A stretch of 58,152 nt of DNA from Candidatus Krumholzibacteriota bacterium (GTDB lineage Bacteria > Krumholzibacteriota > Krumholzibacteriia > Krumholzibacteriales > Krumholzibacteriaceae). The notes beneath the pieces are model-generated. The model was given only the letters and a program-made list of their open reading frames with translations. It had not been told where the DNA came from and ran no database searches. Positions 1 through 8,301 of the stretch are shown in pieces (the stretch's first letter is position 1; each line of letters begins with the position of its first letter). The position numbers and the translations under genes were made by a program. The stretch lies in the NCBI GenBank assembly GCA_030609325.1, contig JAUWCL010000021.1:1-58152 (forward strand), read 5' to 3'.

Positions 1-120
1 ACGATAGGTCTCATAACCCTTGACGAGAAGTGTGCAGGAGCGCGTAGTGCGGGAAATCCGCATGCTGCGTGCGAAGTGGCGGGGGCTGGAAACGAGCTTA
101 CGGAATGGCTAGTGAGGCAC
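1..120 (+). mobile_element. Probable 3' part of a group II intron (domain 5 hairpin)
   Basis: Bases 40-72 fold as a group II intron domain 5. An 8-bp lower stem (40-47 with 65-72) contains a CGC triad paired to GTG with a central G.U wobble. It is followed by a 2-nt 3' bulge (TG, 63-64), a 5-bp upper stem (48-52 with 58-62) and a GAAA-type loop at 53-57. This arrangement (wobble triad, two-base bulge, GAAA cap) is the conserved catalytic core of group II introns. I could not place domain 6 or the 3' splice site, so the right boundary is a guess. No reverse transcriptase lies in the window; it would be to the left. The contig's other end starts another group II intron on the same strand. Confidence 0.55.
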
Positions 121-230
121 TCCCAGAGGAAACGGGGAGAAAATAGATAGGCCAGTCCTAAGGAGTACCGCGCCAGTCCTCGACCCTACCAGCATCGTGA
201 GAGCAGCATATTATTAAGATTAGGACATGC

Positions 231-259
231 TTGACAGTGTGTCAGGGTTCCCCGAATAT
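231..259 (+). promoter_or_regulatory. Sigma-70-type promoter
   Basis: TTGACA at 231-236, a 17-base spacer and GAATAT at 254-259 fit a sigma-70 promoter. A short palindrome (TGACA-GTG-TGTCA, 232-244) overlaps the -35 element. It would drive the broken secreted-protein gene starting at 361. Confidence 0.5.
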
Positions 260-275
260 CGCTAAGTGAATGAAT

Positions 276-297
276 ATTTAGCTGGTGCAAGCTAAAT
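276..297. repeat. Inverted repeat in the leader of the 361 gene
   Basis: Perfect 8-bp arms ATTTAGCT and AGCTAAAT flank GGTGCA. It lies between the promoter at 231-259 and the start at 361, so it could be an operator or a leader hairpin. Nothing in the sequence decides between these. Confidence 0.35.
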
Positions 298-360
298 GGA
301 ATTCAGGGATTAATATGATTGAAAGTGAACCAGAATTCATATTCATGGAGAGGATGCAAT

Positions 361-703
361 ATGAGAGTGATATCAACAACTGTTGTTGTTCTGGGGCTTA
401 TTTTAATTACAGGAAATAGTCTATTTGCGCAATCAATTTCAGGCGAGATACCTGTTTGTACTGCATATGGTTATCATCTTCGTCCTCAGATAGCCTCAAA
501 CGGTAGAGATGGTGCATTCATCGTTTGGCTTGAGGAAAGTGTGTCTATGTTCGATATAAAACTGCAGATGATCAATGGTGATGGTACTCGCAGTTGGGTT
601 CAAGATGGCATAATTCTATGTGAGGAGAGGAGAGTGCGGGTCCATTTCCAGCAATTATTTCTGATGATAATTGTGGTGCCATTGTTGAGAGGTTCTCAAG
701 CCG
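361..703 (+). pseudogene. Frameshifted secreted beta-propeller-repeat protein (remnant)
   Basis: ATG at 361 follows a GGAGAGG ribosome site and encodes a signal peptide ending near FAQS, so the product would be exported. Residues after it (RPQIASNGRDGAFIVWLEES, then IKLQMINGDGTRSW) match a widespread secreted repeat that ends in G-AIV-W and builds propeller-like domains. Near 622-630 the frame breaks. The next repeat ([19 protein letters not shown]) continues in another frame to about 690, where homology stops and a radC fragment begins. The family normally has many such repeats; barely two are left here. I infer a dead gene; a sequencing frameshift is the alternative for the first break. Confidence 0.6.
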
Positions 704-898
704 GCTATCTCCGCGTCCGCGGCGTTCATAATCCTGGTGCTTAACCACCCGACCGGAGATCCGACTTCGAGCAACGAGGACATCGACCTGACAACCAGGT
801 TTGCCAAATGATGCGAGTTGATAGGCATTGATCTGCTTGATCATGTCATTATCGGAGAAGGCTGTCATTGCAGCATGAACGAACAGGGAAATATTTGA
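704..898 (+). pseudogene. radC: radC C-terminal fragment (JAB/MPN domain)
   Basis: Translated from 704, this stretch reads like the RadC C-terminal JAB/MPN metalloprotease-like domain. It includes a [15 protein letters not shown] segment (canonical HNHPSGDPxPSxEDI) and then CELIGIDLLDHVIIGEG. The first metal-binding His of the HxH motif is changed (LNHP). An in-frame TGA sits at 809-811 in the middle of the domain, and the N-terminal two thirds are absent. It is therefore a fossil joined to the end of the broken propeller gene, with a terminator right behind it at 905-930. RadC-family proteins are commonly carried by mobile elements, which fits the decayed surroundings. Confidence 0.75.
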
Positions 899-904
899 AC
901 ATAA

Positions 905-930
905 AAGACCCTCTAAGTTGAGGGTCTTTC
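905..930 (+). terminator. Rho-independent terminator
   Basis: Nine-bp stem AAGACCCTC/GAGGGTCTT with a 6-base loop, followed by a T-rich run. It sits just after the radC fragment. Confidence 0.75.
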
Positions 931-980
931 TTATGAAAAACTACTATACTGTCAATGATGAATATGATACAATTCCGCCT

Positions 981-1040
981 TGCCCTTTTCATGGTATTAT
1001 CGATGAAGTGAAAATATGGAATATGGCTCGTCATCCGTAG
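981..1040 (+). pseudogene. LamG-domain C-terminal fragment
   Basis: The reading frame 981-1040 encodes CPFHGIIDEVKIWNMARHP and a stop, the typical last strand of a LamG (concanavalin-like) domain. Bases 987-1020 match 1904-1937 of the intact LamG lipoprotein gene downstream at 32 of 34 positions. It therefore looks like the tail of a deleted tandem paralogue. No start or upstream domain remains. Confidence 0.65.
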
Positions 1041-1201
1041 TCGATGTGACATGATGTAAAATTTACTTAACTTAGATATCGGCTGGAAAGGAGGTGTTGA
1101 AATATAGCCGATAAGAAAACGCCCCTGAGTTCCTAGCGGCAGTTCAGCGGTAGCCGAATCCTTAAATATGGTTAATCAATAAAGTTGAGGGGGATTTAGT
1201 A

Positions 1202-2368
1202 ATGAATAGAATCTTTGGTTTTCTTATCTTCTTCGCTGTTTTACTCAATGTCGGCGGTTGCGGGCGCGATGATGGTAGAGTCGCTGACCCACCAAACATT
1301 AAAACGTCTAACGAAACTACACCTGCAGTATCTGTTGAACTAATCAACCAACAAATCCTTGTCGCATACTACCCATTTGAAGATAATGCGAATGATGCAA
1401 GTGGCAATGGCTACGACGGGACAGTTGTCGGGGCAAGCTATGTATCGGGTCATGATGGCAATGCACTTTCATTCGATGGCGACGATTACGTACGAATCCC
1501 TGGTGTCGGGTTACTGGATGCCCTACCCGGGGACGCGATGACTATCGAGGCGTGGATAAAGCTAGATCCCACCGCGCCAAATCGTAACATAATTTGCGAG
1601 CGCGAACTTGCCGGCGGTGATTGCTGGCCATGGCTCCTAATGACATTCAACAATCGAGAGCTGTACGGATTGGTGCGTGGTTGTACAGGAGCCGTCTCAG
1701 GCCCTGTTCTTGATCTTGACAGGTGGTACCATGTGTCTCTTGTTTATAAGGTTGTTGGTGGTCAAGCCATTGGCACGCTATATGTGGACGGGAACGTAGT
1801 AGGAACAAACCAGGACATGGAGACGAGGAATTCGATCGGTGGAGATATCTTCATTGGGGCTGCTATGCGTAGCGACTATGGATTTGAGGACTTTCAAGAC
1901 TTCTTCCATGGTATTATTGATGAAGTGAAAATATGGATTGAAGCAGCATCGGTAGAAGTGTATATGGACATCCACCCGGAATCATGCCCGAATCCTATCA
2001 ACTATAGCTCAAAGGGCGTGATGCCGGCAGCCATCTTAGGCGCCGCGGATTTTGACGTGAATGACGTTGATATCTCGACAATACTTCTCGAAGGCGTTGC
2101 ACCAATAAGTTGGAGCATAGAGGATGTATCTACTCCCGTCCTAAACGGTGATGTGTGTGAATGCACGACAGAAGGACCCGATGGCTTCTATGATCTCACG
2201 CTCAAGTTCAAGACACAGGAAATTGTTCAAGTTATAGGACCAGCCCAGCCTGGCGACTTCGTTATGCTGACCATTACCGGTCTTCTGCTGGACGGGACTC
2301 CATTCGAAGCAAGTGACTGTGTACTGATCGTTGGAGGGAGCGACAAAGCTAATTTTATAACTGAATAA
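1202..2368 (+). CDS. LamG-domain lipoprotein with C-terminal DIKPGxCPNP-type domain
   Basis: The 388-residue product starts with a lipoprotein signal whose lipobox ends in GGC (Cys about residue 20), so it should be anchored in a membrane facing the periplasm or outside. Residues about 50-250 form a LamG/concanavalin-like domain (PF13385 type: YYPFEDNANDASGNGYDG at its start, GIIDEVKIW at its end), usually a carbohydrate-binding or adhesive fold. Residues about 255-380 are a second domain (DIHPESCPNPINYSSKG, PAAILG, LLEGVAP, CECTTEGPDGFYDLTLKF). It is paralogous to a domain in the large surface protein at 35434-37701. The start follows a GAGGGGGAT ribosome site, and a strong terminator follows at 2415. 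Binding target unknown. Confidence 0.8.
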   Translation: MNRIFGFLIFFAVLLNVGGCGRDDGRVADPPNIKTSNETTPAVSVELINQQILVAYYPFEDNANDASGNGYDGTVVGASYVSGHDGNALSFDGDDYVRIPGVGLLDALPGDAMTIEAWIKLDPTAPNRNIICERELAGGDCWPWLLMTFNNRELYGLVRGCTGAVSGPVLDLDRWYHVSLVYKVVGGQAIGTLYVDGNVVGTNQDMETRNSIGGDIFIGAAMRSDYGFEDFQDFFHGIIDEVKIWIEAASVEVYMDIHPESCPNPINYSSKGVMPAAILGAADFDVNDVDISTILLEGVAPISWSIEDVSTPVLNGDVCECTTEGPDGFYDLTLKFKTQEIVQVIGPAQPGDFVMLTITGLLLDGTPFEASDCVLIVGGSDKANFITE

Positions 2369-2414
2369 GAGATACTTACTCTTATTGAGTTGGCGAAGGA
2401 CTGTAAATGAACAT

Positions 2415-2440
2415 AATGGGAACCCTCTTCGGTTCCCATT
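2415..2440 (+). terminator. Rho-independent terminator
   Basis: Perfect 10-bp stem AATGGGAACC/GGTTCCCATT with a CTCTTC loop and an AT-rich tail, 46 bases after the LamG lipoprotein stop. Confidence 0.8.
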
Positions 2441-2900
2441 ATTTATTTATTCGACCTGTTCCTTCCATTAATTCCAACCAAACAGAACCCGACGCTCCAC
2501 ATATCCAATAATTGCAGATTCCGACGCATCCCCAGCCGACGCGATCCAACCCAATCGAGCGTCGGGGGGACCCCAGTGGATTGGGCGGGGCAGATGTCTG
2601 AGGTCGTGGTGTAGATCAAAAATCTGGGAAATATGATTGACTCCCGATGTGGAACCAGATTAGATCCGACACCGCGAGACACAGACAACCGATTCCGAAA
2701 TACATGAAACGTTTCACGTGGGACCTCTTTAACGATACATTGGTTTTATTGCACCCTAAGATGATTTGTCAGTAAGAGCCGTCATGCATTCTTGGGAGTT
2801 AGAGTCATAACTCACGAATAGATTGCTCAACATTGTATCAGAAAAAAGTCCAACACTTTCGGCTTCGAACTGATACCTGAACTCCGGCAAATGGAAAATA
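2441..2900. other. Gene-free stretch
   Basis: Nothing with coding character was found on either strand. The only distinct element is the 12-bp palindrome at 2705-2716. The bases next to 2901 lie downstream of the minus-strand sulfatase-modifying-factor-like gene and carry no clear terminator. Confidence 0.5.
2705..2716. promoter_or_regulatory. LacI-family-like operator palindrome
   Basis: TGAAACGTTTCA is a perfect 12-bp palindrome with a central CG, the form typical of LacI/GalR-family operators. It is not upstream of any recognisable gene here, so it may be an orphan site or chance. Confidence 0.3.
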
Positions 2901-4124
2901 TCAGTCAACAACACTGCGACAAACCCGAAAACCAATTGATCGGTAGGGAAGCGGCATGCCCCAATAGCCCCCGCGATATGCTGAACGACAATAGCGTGCA
3001 TCATCGAACATACATCCTCCGCGAAGAACGCGATAAATTCCGGCTGATTCACCAACAGGATCCGTTTCATCTCCACTGTAATCACGACCATGATAAAAGT
3101 CGTTACAAAACTCCCATACGTTTCCATGCATGTCGTACAATCCAAATGCGTTGGCAGGGTAACTGCCGACAGGTACCGTAGAACCCTCGTAGGATCCAGA
3201 GGGACATTGGTAATAAGGAGCATTGCCGGCGTAGTTCGCCTCGGATCCAGCATCCAGACAGTTGCCGGTATTAAACGGTGTTTGCGTATCAGCACGGCAG
3301 GCATATTCCCACTCAGCCTCTGTCGGAAGCCGGTACCCTTCGGCATTGTATGGATCGTGCCCATTACACTCCCATGTACTGTGGTCGTAAGCCTTCGATA
3401 GTCCTTCCTTAAGACTCAACCAATCACAATAAGCAATTGCTCCGAAAGAGAATACCTCTTTAACTGGGTGGTTTTCCTTTCCTGAATCGACTGTGAATGT
3501 GCCGGCGCTGAAAGATATCTCACAGTATGGAGAATCCAAATCCAGAAGTTCCTCCACAGAACCATCTATTGCATCCTGAAGGCTTGAAATTGTTGCTGTC
3601 ACAAGAGGTGGATTCTGATCAAGTGCCCACTGGGCCATATACGCATACTGCTGATTTGTCACCTCTGCCTCAGACATAATGAAATCATTTGTCAGGTTCA
3701 CCGTATGCTGTGTTTCATTACTAAATCTAGAGTATTCCTCTGAAGGGCTACCCATTAAAAAAGTGCCCGCAGGTATAAGCACAAAAGATATTTCTTCTGC
3801 GTAGAAGGCACTAAACGTTATTACTTCTTTCGAGTTAAGAGTTTTATTTTCACTGGGTGGCGACAAATAACCACTAACAGCCCCCCCAGTTATTGAGTAT
3901 TCACCTAATTCCATATCGGCCATTGTCGAATCACCTGTGTTGCTAGCATTAATGCCATTAGGTCCGGATATTTCCCAAGGCGCATTGATCGTGTTTGGTT
4001 CTGGATCAATAATAATTGTTCCTCCCTTTTCACCTTCTGTCGATACTACACCTCCATCTTCCCCACAACCAGCGACTGCTATCAATAAAAGTACAAGAAG
4101 AGATATTCTGATACCCCTCATCAC
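2901..4124 (-). CDS. Formylglycine-generating-enzyme-like (SUMF1/FGE) lipoprotein
   Basis: The 407-residue product has a lipoprotein signal with lipobox VAGC near residue 19, then a PEGA-like beta-sandwich stretch (about residues 35-105). A long FGE-sulfatase domain (PF03781 type) follows, from LIPAGTFLMGSPSEE to the C-terminal GFRVCRS. Family hallmarks seen are EVTNQQYAYMAQW, RLPTEAEWEYACR, GLYDMHGNVWEF and RVLRGGC. True formylglycine-generating enzymes use a close Cys pair near the C terminus. Here two Cys occur (RGGC and RYC) at a wider spacing, so activity is doubtful and a binding or structural role is as likely. It is encoded alone; the next gene (4285) is divergent. Confidence 0.8.
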   Translation of the reverse strand: MMRGIRISLLVLLLIAVAGCGEDGGVVSTEGEKGGTIIIDPEPNTINAPWEISGPNGINASNTGDSTMADMELGEYSITGGAVSGYLSPPSENKTLNSKEVITFSAFYAEEISFVLIPAGTFLMGSPSEEYSRFSNETQHTVNLTNDFIMSEAEVTNQQYAYMAQWALDQNPPLVTATISSLQDAIDGSVEELLDLDSPYCEISFSAGTFTVDSGKENHPVKEVFSFGAIAYCDWLSLKEGLSKAYDHSTWECNGHDPYNAEGYRLPTEAEWEYACRADTQTPFNTGNCLDAGSEANYAGNAPYYQCPSGSYEGSTVPVGSYPANAFGLYDMHGNVWEFCNDFYHGRDYSGDETDPVGESAGIYRVLRGGCMFDDARYCRSAYRGGYWGMPLPYRSIGFRVCRSVVD

Positions 4125-4284
4125 GTTTGCTCCGACAGGATTGAGTTTCGCCTCCAGTATAGCCTGCCAGTCCCCTTAAAGATGACAAAGTCTGTTGGTT
4201 GAAAAGCCTTACGGACAGGCGTATAATGTCTGCCGTGGGACCCATCTGTTCTACGTTTTATTCATTCAAAGGAGGGGTGCGATC

Positions 4285-5688
4285 ATGAAGAGACTTGCCG
4301 GTCTTGTTTTTGTCATGACGGCTGCAGCGTTTATAGTCATCGGATGCAGCAATGTCAATGATCCCGCCGGGAACGATAATTCGGAATATAGTGCAATGTC
4401 GGCACTTGCGAATGGAAACGGGATCCCGGCCATCAGCGCATCGGTGGACCTCATCGCTGGGAGGACCGAGGATGTCGGCGAGGTGAGCTGCTGGATCAAG
4501 GGAGACAATCTCTTTGTCCTCTATTCGATGGATATGGGCTGGAAGCTTGCGGAGACGCAGCTGGTCGTGGCCGGATCGAAATTTGATATCGAACTCACCA
4601 ATAATGGAAATCCGAAGGTAGGACACTTCCCGTGGAAGACGGAGCACGAATCACCTGTCGACGAGTATCTGTACTCGATCGCGCTGGATGAACTGGGATT
4701 TGACTATAACGGAGAACTGGTCATAGCCGCGCACGCAGCTGTTCTGCATTATTCTGAAGGTGGATCGATCGAGAGGGAAGAGGGCGCCTGGGCCTATGGA
4801 GAGCGATTCACTGGCGTAGAGACGGAGTATACTGACAAGCTCGAGAAGCCCGACTATTTGAAAGATGAAGGCGGATCAGATATGCCCGAGAAAGAGTCCG
4901 TCGACAGCGGCAACTGGTCGATGTATTTCACCGTCGTCGGTTGGCAGATCACGGTGAGAGAGCTGACGATAAACGAAATCTACTACTGCGGGTGCAACTC
5001 ATCGAGATTTTATTACTACGACCAGTTCATCGAGCTGTACAACGCCTCGCCCGACACGCTCTGGCTCGACGGCTATCTCGTCTGCCGGAACAGCCAGATC
5101 TACAACATTATCAATCCAGGGGCCGAGGATTACGCACTTGCCTATTACGTCTACGCTTTCCCCGGGGAGAAGGGGGTTACGCGCGAGTGTCCGATCGCTC
5201 CCGAGCAGTTCCTCGTTCTTGCCAGCGACGCTCTCGATCATACCGCCTCTGGCGGGAGCTGGTGCGTCGACCTCTCCGGCGCCGACTGGGAGTTTTTCAA
5301 TCCGGGGGGAAGCGATTACGACGTTCCTGAGGTTCCCAATCTCTCGCCGGTCTCGAACGTCGGAAGCGATTTCTCGATGAACCTCTCCCACAGCGCCGTC
5401 TACATCGCAACCGGAGAGGAATGGTCTTTCGGGATGCATTTCGACGGAACCAGCATGAAGGAGTACATTCACATACCGCTCTGGACGATAGTCGACGCTG
5501 TCGAGTACGCGAACAACGCCGACGTGACGAAATACATCACGTATCGTATAGACGCGGGACTGGCGGGAAACGGGATGAGCAAGTACAGCGCCCGGTCGGT
5601 GCAGCGCAGGCTCCCCGGCCTCGACTCGAACAACAGCACATTCGACTTCCATATAGTCTTTCCGCCGACGCCTGGGTATGAGTATTAG
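4285..5688 (+). CDS. Lipoprotein with DUF4876/lamin-tail-like domain
   Basis: I chose ATG 4285 because AAGGAGG lies 9 bases upstream and the protein then begins with a clean lipoprotein signal (lipobox VIGC). The 467-residue product has an N-terminal region of unknown type. A domain follows that starts near residue 230 with LTINEIYYCGC and continues YYYDQFIELYNASPDTLWLDG. This is the signature of DUF4876 proteins and resembles lamin-tail (LTD) beta-sandwich domains. It ends with LPGLDSNNSTFDF, also typical. Such proteins are extracytoplasmic in Bacteroidota-like bacteria, and their function is unknown. Confidence 0.7.
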   Translation: MKRLAGLVFVMTAAAFIVIGCSNVNDPAGNDNSEYSAMSALANGNGIPAISASVDLIAGRTEDVGEVSCWIKGDNLFVLYSMDMGWKLAETQLVVAGSKFDIELTNNGNPKVGHFPWKTEHESPVDEYLYSIALDELGFDYNGELVIAAHAAVLHYSEGGSIEREEGAWAYGERFTGVETEYTDKLEKPDYLKDEGGSDMPEKESVDSGNWSMYFTVVGWQITVRELTINEIYYCGCNSSRFYYYDQFIELYNASPDTLWLDGYLVCRNSQIYNIINPGAEDYALAYYVYAFPGEKGVTRECPIAPEQFLVLASDALDHTASGGSWCVDLSGADWEFFNPGGSDYDVPEVPNLSPVSNVGSDFSMNLSHSAVYIATGEEWSFGMHFDGTSMKEYIHIPLWTIVDAVEYANNADVTKYITYRIDAGLAGNGMSKYSARSVQRRLPGLDSNNSTFDFHIVFPPTPGYEY

Positions 5689-5724
5689 AGCCCGTGATGA
5701 TGTGATCTGGTTAGTGGTTGACAG

Positions 5725-6972
5725 TTATTCGTAGTGCAACGCATCGATAGGATTCAGCTTTGCTGCCCGCATCGCTGGCCAGAACCCGAACGTCAGTCCC
5801 ACCGCTGTGCAGAACGCCAGCCCCACGATCGTCCATTCCATTGGCACATGCGCGGAAAAGTCGGTCACGAGGCTGATGATGTTCCCCAGCCCGAACCCAA
5901 CGGCGACGCCGATGATCCCCCCGATGTTGCAGAGGATGATCGCCTCCATGAGGAACTGCAGCATGATGTTGCGGCGCCTCGCGCCGAGCGCCTTTCGGAT
6001 GCCGATTTCCTTGGTGCGCTCGGTGACCGAGACGAGCATGATGTTCATTATCCCGATGCCGGCGACGATCAGCGCGACGATGCCGATAGCGAACGAGCCG
6101 GCCTTTATCCCGGCGGTCGTCTGGTTGAACGTCCTGATGTTGCTGTCGTTGGTGAATATCGTGAAGTCGTCCTCTTCGTGGGGCTTGAGGCCCCGCTCCA
6201 TCCGCATGACCGTCCTGGTCTCGTCGATCGCCTTCTGAAGCAGCTCGGGCGTTTTTGCCCGCACGGTGATGTTCACCGAGCGCTCCTCGCCGTTCGGTCT
6301 GCGCGTGCCGTATATCTTCTTGAAATGCGTTATCGGGATGATCAGGTACTGGTTGAACCGCCCGCCTATCGCCGAGCTCTTGTCCTCCAGCACGCCGATG
6401 ACCTGGAACTTCCTGCCGTCTATCTTGATCGTCTTCTGCAGGGGGTCGGACCAGGGGAAGAGCTCCTGCGCGACGCCGTGTCCGAGGAGCACGACCCTGC
6501 GGCCGACGCTCACGTCCTCGTGGGAGAGGTTGCGGCCGAGCTGGACGTAGTGCGTGTTGTTGGTAGTGTACTCGGGGGTGCCCCCGCAGATCATCAGGTC
6601 GGGGTTGGTCTTTCTGTCGCGGAACGAGGCGACGTGGGTGTAGCCCCAGAGCTCGGGGCCGACCAGGTCGACGCTCTTTACCTTCTTGCGGATCGCGTCG
6701 GCGTGCTCGGTGGTGGTCGGGCGGCGCGCCTGGATCTTGCGGAATTCCTCTTCGCTCATAGCTCCGGCGGCGGCCTGCTTCTGCACCTGGAAGGTCTGCG
6801 TGCCGAGGACGCTGATCTCCTTCTCGATGGAGGTCTGGACGATCGAGATGCCCGTCATCACGGCGATGATCGAGGCCACACCGGCGATGATGCCGATCAT
6901 CGTCAGAAACGACCTCATCTTGTGGGCCTTCAGTGCCGAGAGCGCCATTCTCAATGCTTCCAGTACGAACAT
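5725..6972 (-). CDS. MacB/FtsX-family ABC transporter permease (second of two)
   Basis: A protein of about 415 residues. It has an N-terminal transmembrane helix (MIGIIAGVASIIAVMTGISI), a large MacB_PCD periplasmic domain and three C-terminal helices with the FtsX-type motif MLVSVTERTKEIGIRKALGA. It ends in PAMRAAKLNPIDALHYE, the standard terminus of MacB-like permeases. ATG 6972 is preferred because GGGAG lies upstream; an alternative TTG is 21 bases earlier. It is the last gene of a minus-strand operon: adaptor (8302), permease (7015), then this one. MacB-type systems act as mechanotransmission transporters driven by a cytoplasmic ATPase, but no ATPase is encoded in or next to the operon. 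Confidence 0.88.
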   Translation of the reverse strand: MFVLEALRMALSALKAHKMRSFLTMIGIIAGVASIIAVMTGISIVQTSIEKEISVLGTQTFQVQKQAAAGAMSEEEFRKIQARRPTTTEHADAIRKKVKSVDLVGPELWGYTHVASFRDRKTNPDLMICGGTPEYTTNNTHYVQLGRNLSHEDVSVGRRVVLLGHGVAQELFPWSDPLQKTIKIDGRKFQVIGVLEDKSSAIGGRFNQYLIIPITHFKKIYGTRRPNGEERSVNITVRAKTPELLQKAIDETRTVMRMERGLKPHEEDDFTIFTNDSNIRTFNQTTAGIKAGSFAIGIVALIVAGIGIMNIMLVSVTERTKEIGIRKALGARRRNIMLQFLMEAIILCNIGGIIGVAVGFGLGNIISLVTDFSAHVPMEWTIVGLAFCTAVGLTFGFWPAMRAAKLNPIDALHYE

Positions 6973-7014
6973 GTCTGACTCCCGGGCGGACAATACGCCC
7001 GTGCCGCGGGGCGC

Positions 7015-8256
7015 CTACTCATAGGCGAGCGCGACGATCGGGTTTAGCTTCGCCGCCCGCATCGCGGGCATTATTCCCGAGACGATTCCTATCATGAACG
7101 ATACGAGGATCGCCACTATCACTATCGGCAGCGACACCGCCGCCGGCATCATGAACTTGTTTATCAGCGCCGCGACAATGTAAGAGAACACCAGCCCGAT
7201 CGTGCCGCCGACCGTGCAGAGGCAGCACGACTCGAAGAGGAACTCTGTCAGTATCATCCCGCGCCTCGCGCCGACCGCCTTGCGGATGCCGATCTCGCGC
7301 GTCCTCTCGGTGACCGAGACGAGCATGATGTTCATCACGCCTATCCCGCCGACGAAGAGCGAGAAGCTCGTGATGATGAACCCTATCAGGATCACGATGC
7401 CCATCACGTTGTTGTAGGCGCTCATAAGGCTGTCCATGCTGTTGATCGAGAAGTTGTCCTCCGCAGTCGGGCCGAGCTTGCGGATCTTCCTCATCTCGCT
7501 GACCAGCTCGTAGCGGAAGGTCTCCAGCTCCTCCTGGCTCGGCGCCTTGGCGGCGATGGTGAACTCGCGGTTCCTGCTCCCGTAGGCCTTCGTGAAGCTC
7601 GTTATCGGGACGAATATCCGCCTGTCGAAGTTGGGGCCGCCGAAGAATCCGCCGCTGCCCTGCGTCTCCATCACGCCTATGACGCGGAATGCGTAGCGGC
7701 CTATCTTGATGTCCTTCTGCAGGGGATCGGTGTTCCTGAAGAGCTGCTCGCGGATCTCGCTGCCGATGACGCAGACGAACTTGCGGTTGTGGACGTCGGA
7801 GGCGCTGAAGAAGCGGCCGTGCTCGGGGACGCCGCTTGCTACCATCATCTGCTTATCGGTGGTCCCGATGACGATGAGGTTCTCGAGGACCGTCGACCTG
7901 AACTTGACGTTTCTGCTGGCGTAGGTCGACGGGTTGATCGCTATCGTGCCCTGCATGCGGCGGGCGAGCTCCTCGGTCTCCTTGTACTTGATATGGGGGC
8001 GGTTGCGGTACTTGAAGTAATCCCCCGTGATGATCCACGGCATCCTCGAGACGTAGAGGACGTCGGAGCCGACCGCCGAGATGCTCTCCTTGAAATTGTT
8101 CCCGAGGCCGTTGGAGACGGTCATCGTGGTGGCGATGGCGAGGATGCCGATGACGATCCCGAGGGTCGTCAGCGTAGCCCGGCTCTTGCTCGCCCGGAGC
8201 GCCCTGAGGGCGATGGCGAACGATTCTCCGATATTGTACAGAAATGAATGCATCAT
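7015..8256 (-). CDS. MacB/FtsX-family ABC transporter permease (first of two)
   Basis: About 413 residues with the same layout as its neighbour at 5725: one N-terminal membrane helix (TLGIVIGILAIATTMTVSNG), a MacB_PCD periplasmic core and three C-terminal helices bearing MLVSVTERTREIGIRKAVGA. It ends PAMRAAKLNPIVALAYE. ATG 8256 and ATG 8253 are both possible; the ribosome site is weak. The two permeases are clear paralogues and probably pair as a heterodimer. The gene follows the adaptor gene at 8302 by 45 bases and precedes the second permease by 42 bases, so one transcript is likely. Confidence 0.88.
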   Translation of the reverse strand: MMHSFLYNIGESFAIALRALRASKSRATLTTLGIVIGILAIATTMTVSNGLGNNFKESISAVGSDVLYVSRMPWIITGDYFKYRNRPHIKYKETEELARRMQGTIAINPSTYASRNVKFRSTVLENLIVIGTTDKQMMVASGVPEHGRFFSASDVHNRKFVCVIGSEIREQLFRNTDPLQKDIKIGRYAFRVIGVMETQGSGGFFGGPNFDRRIFVPITSFTKAYGSRNREFTIAAKAPSQEELETFRYELVSEMRKIRKLGPTAEDNFSINSMDSLMSAYNNVMGIVILIGFIITSFSLFVGGIGVMNIMLVSVTERTREIGIRKAVGARRGMILTEFLFESCCLCTVGGTIGLVFSYIVAALINKFMMPAAVSLPIVIVAILVSFMIGIVSGIMPAMRAAKLNPIVALAYE

Positions 8257-8301
8257 TCGTAACAATGTTCGGCGCCCTGGTATTTGAACCCAGGCACTCC
8301 G

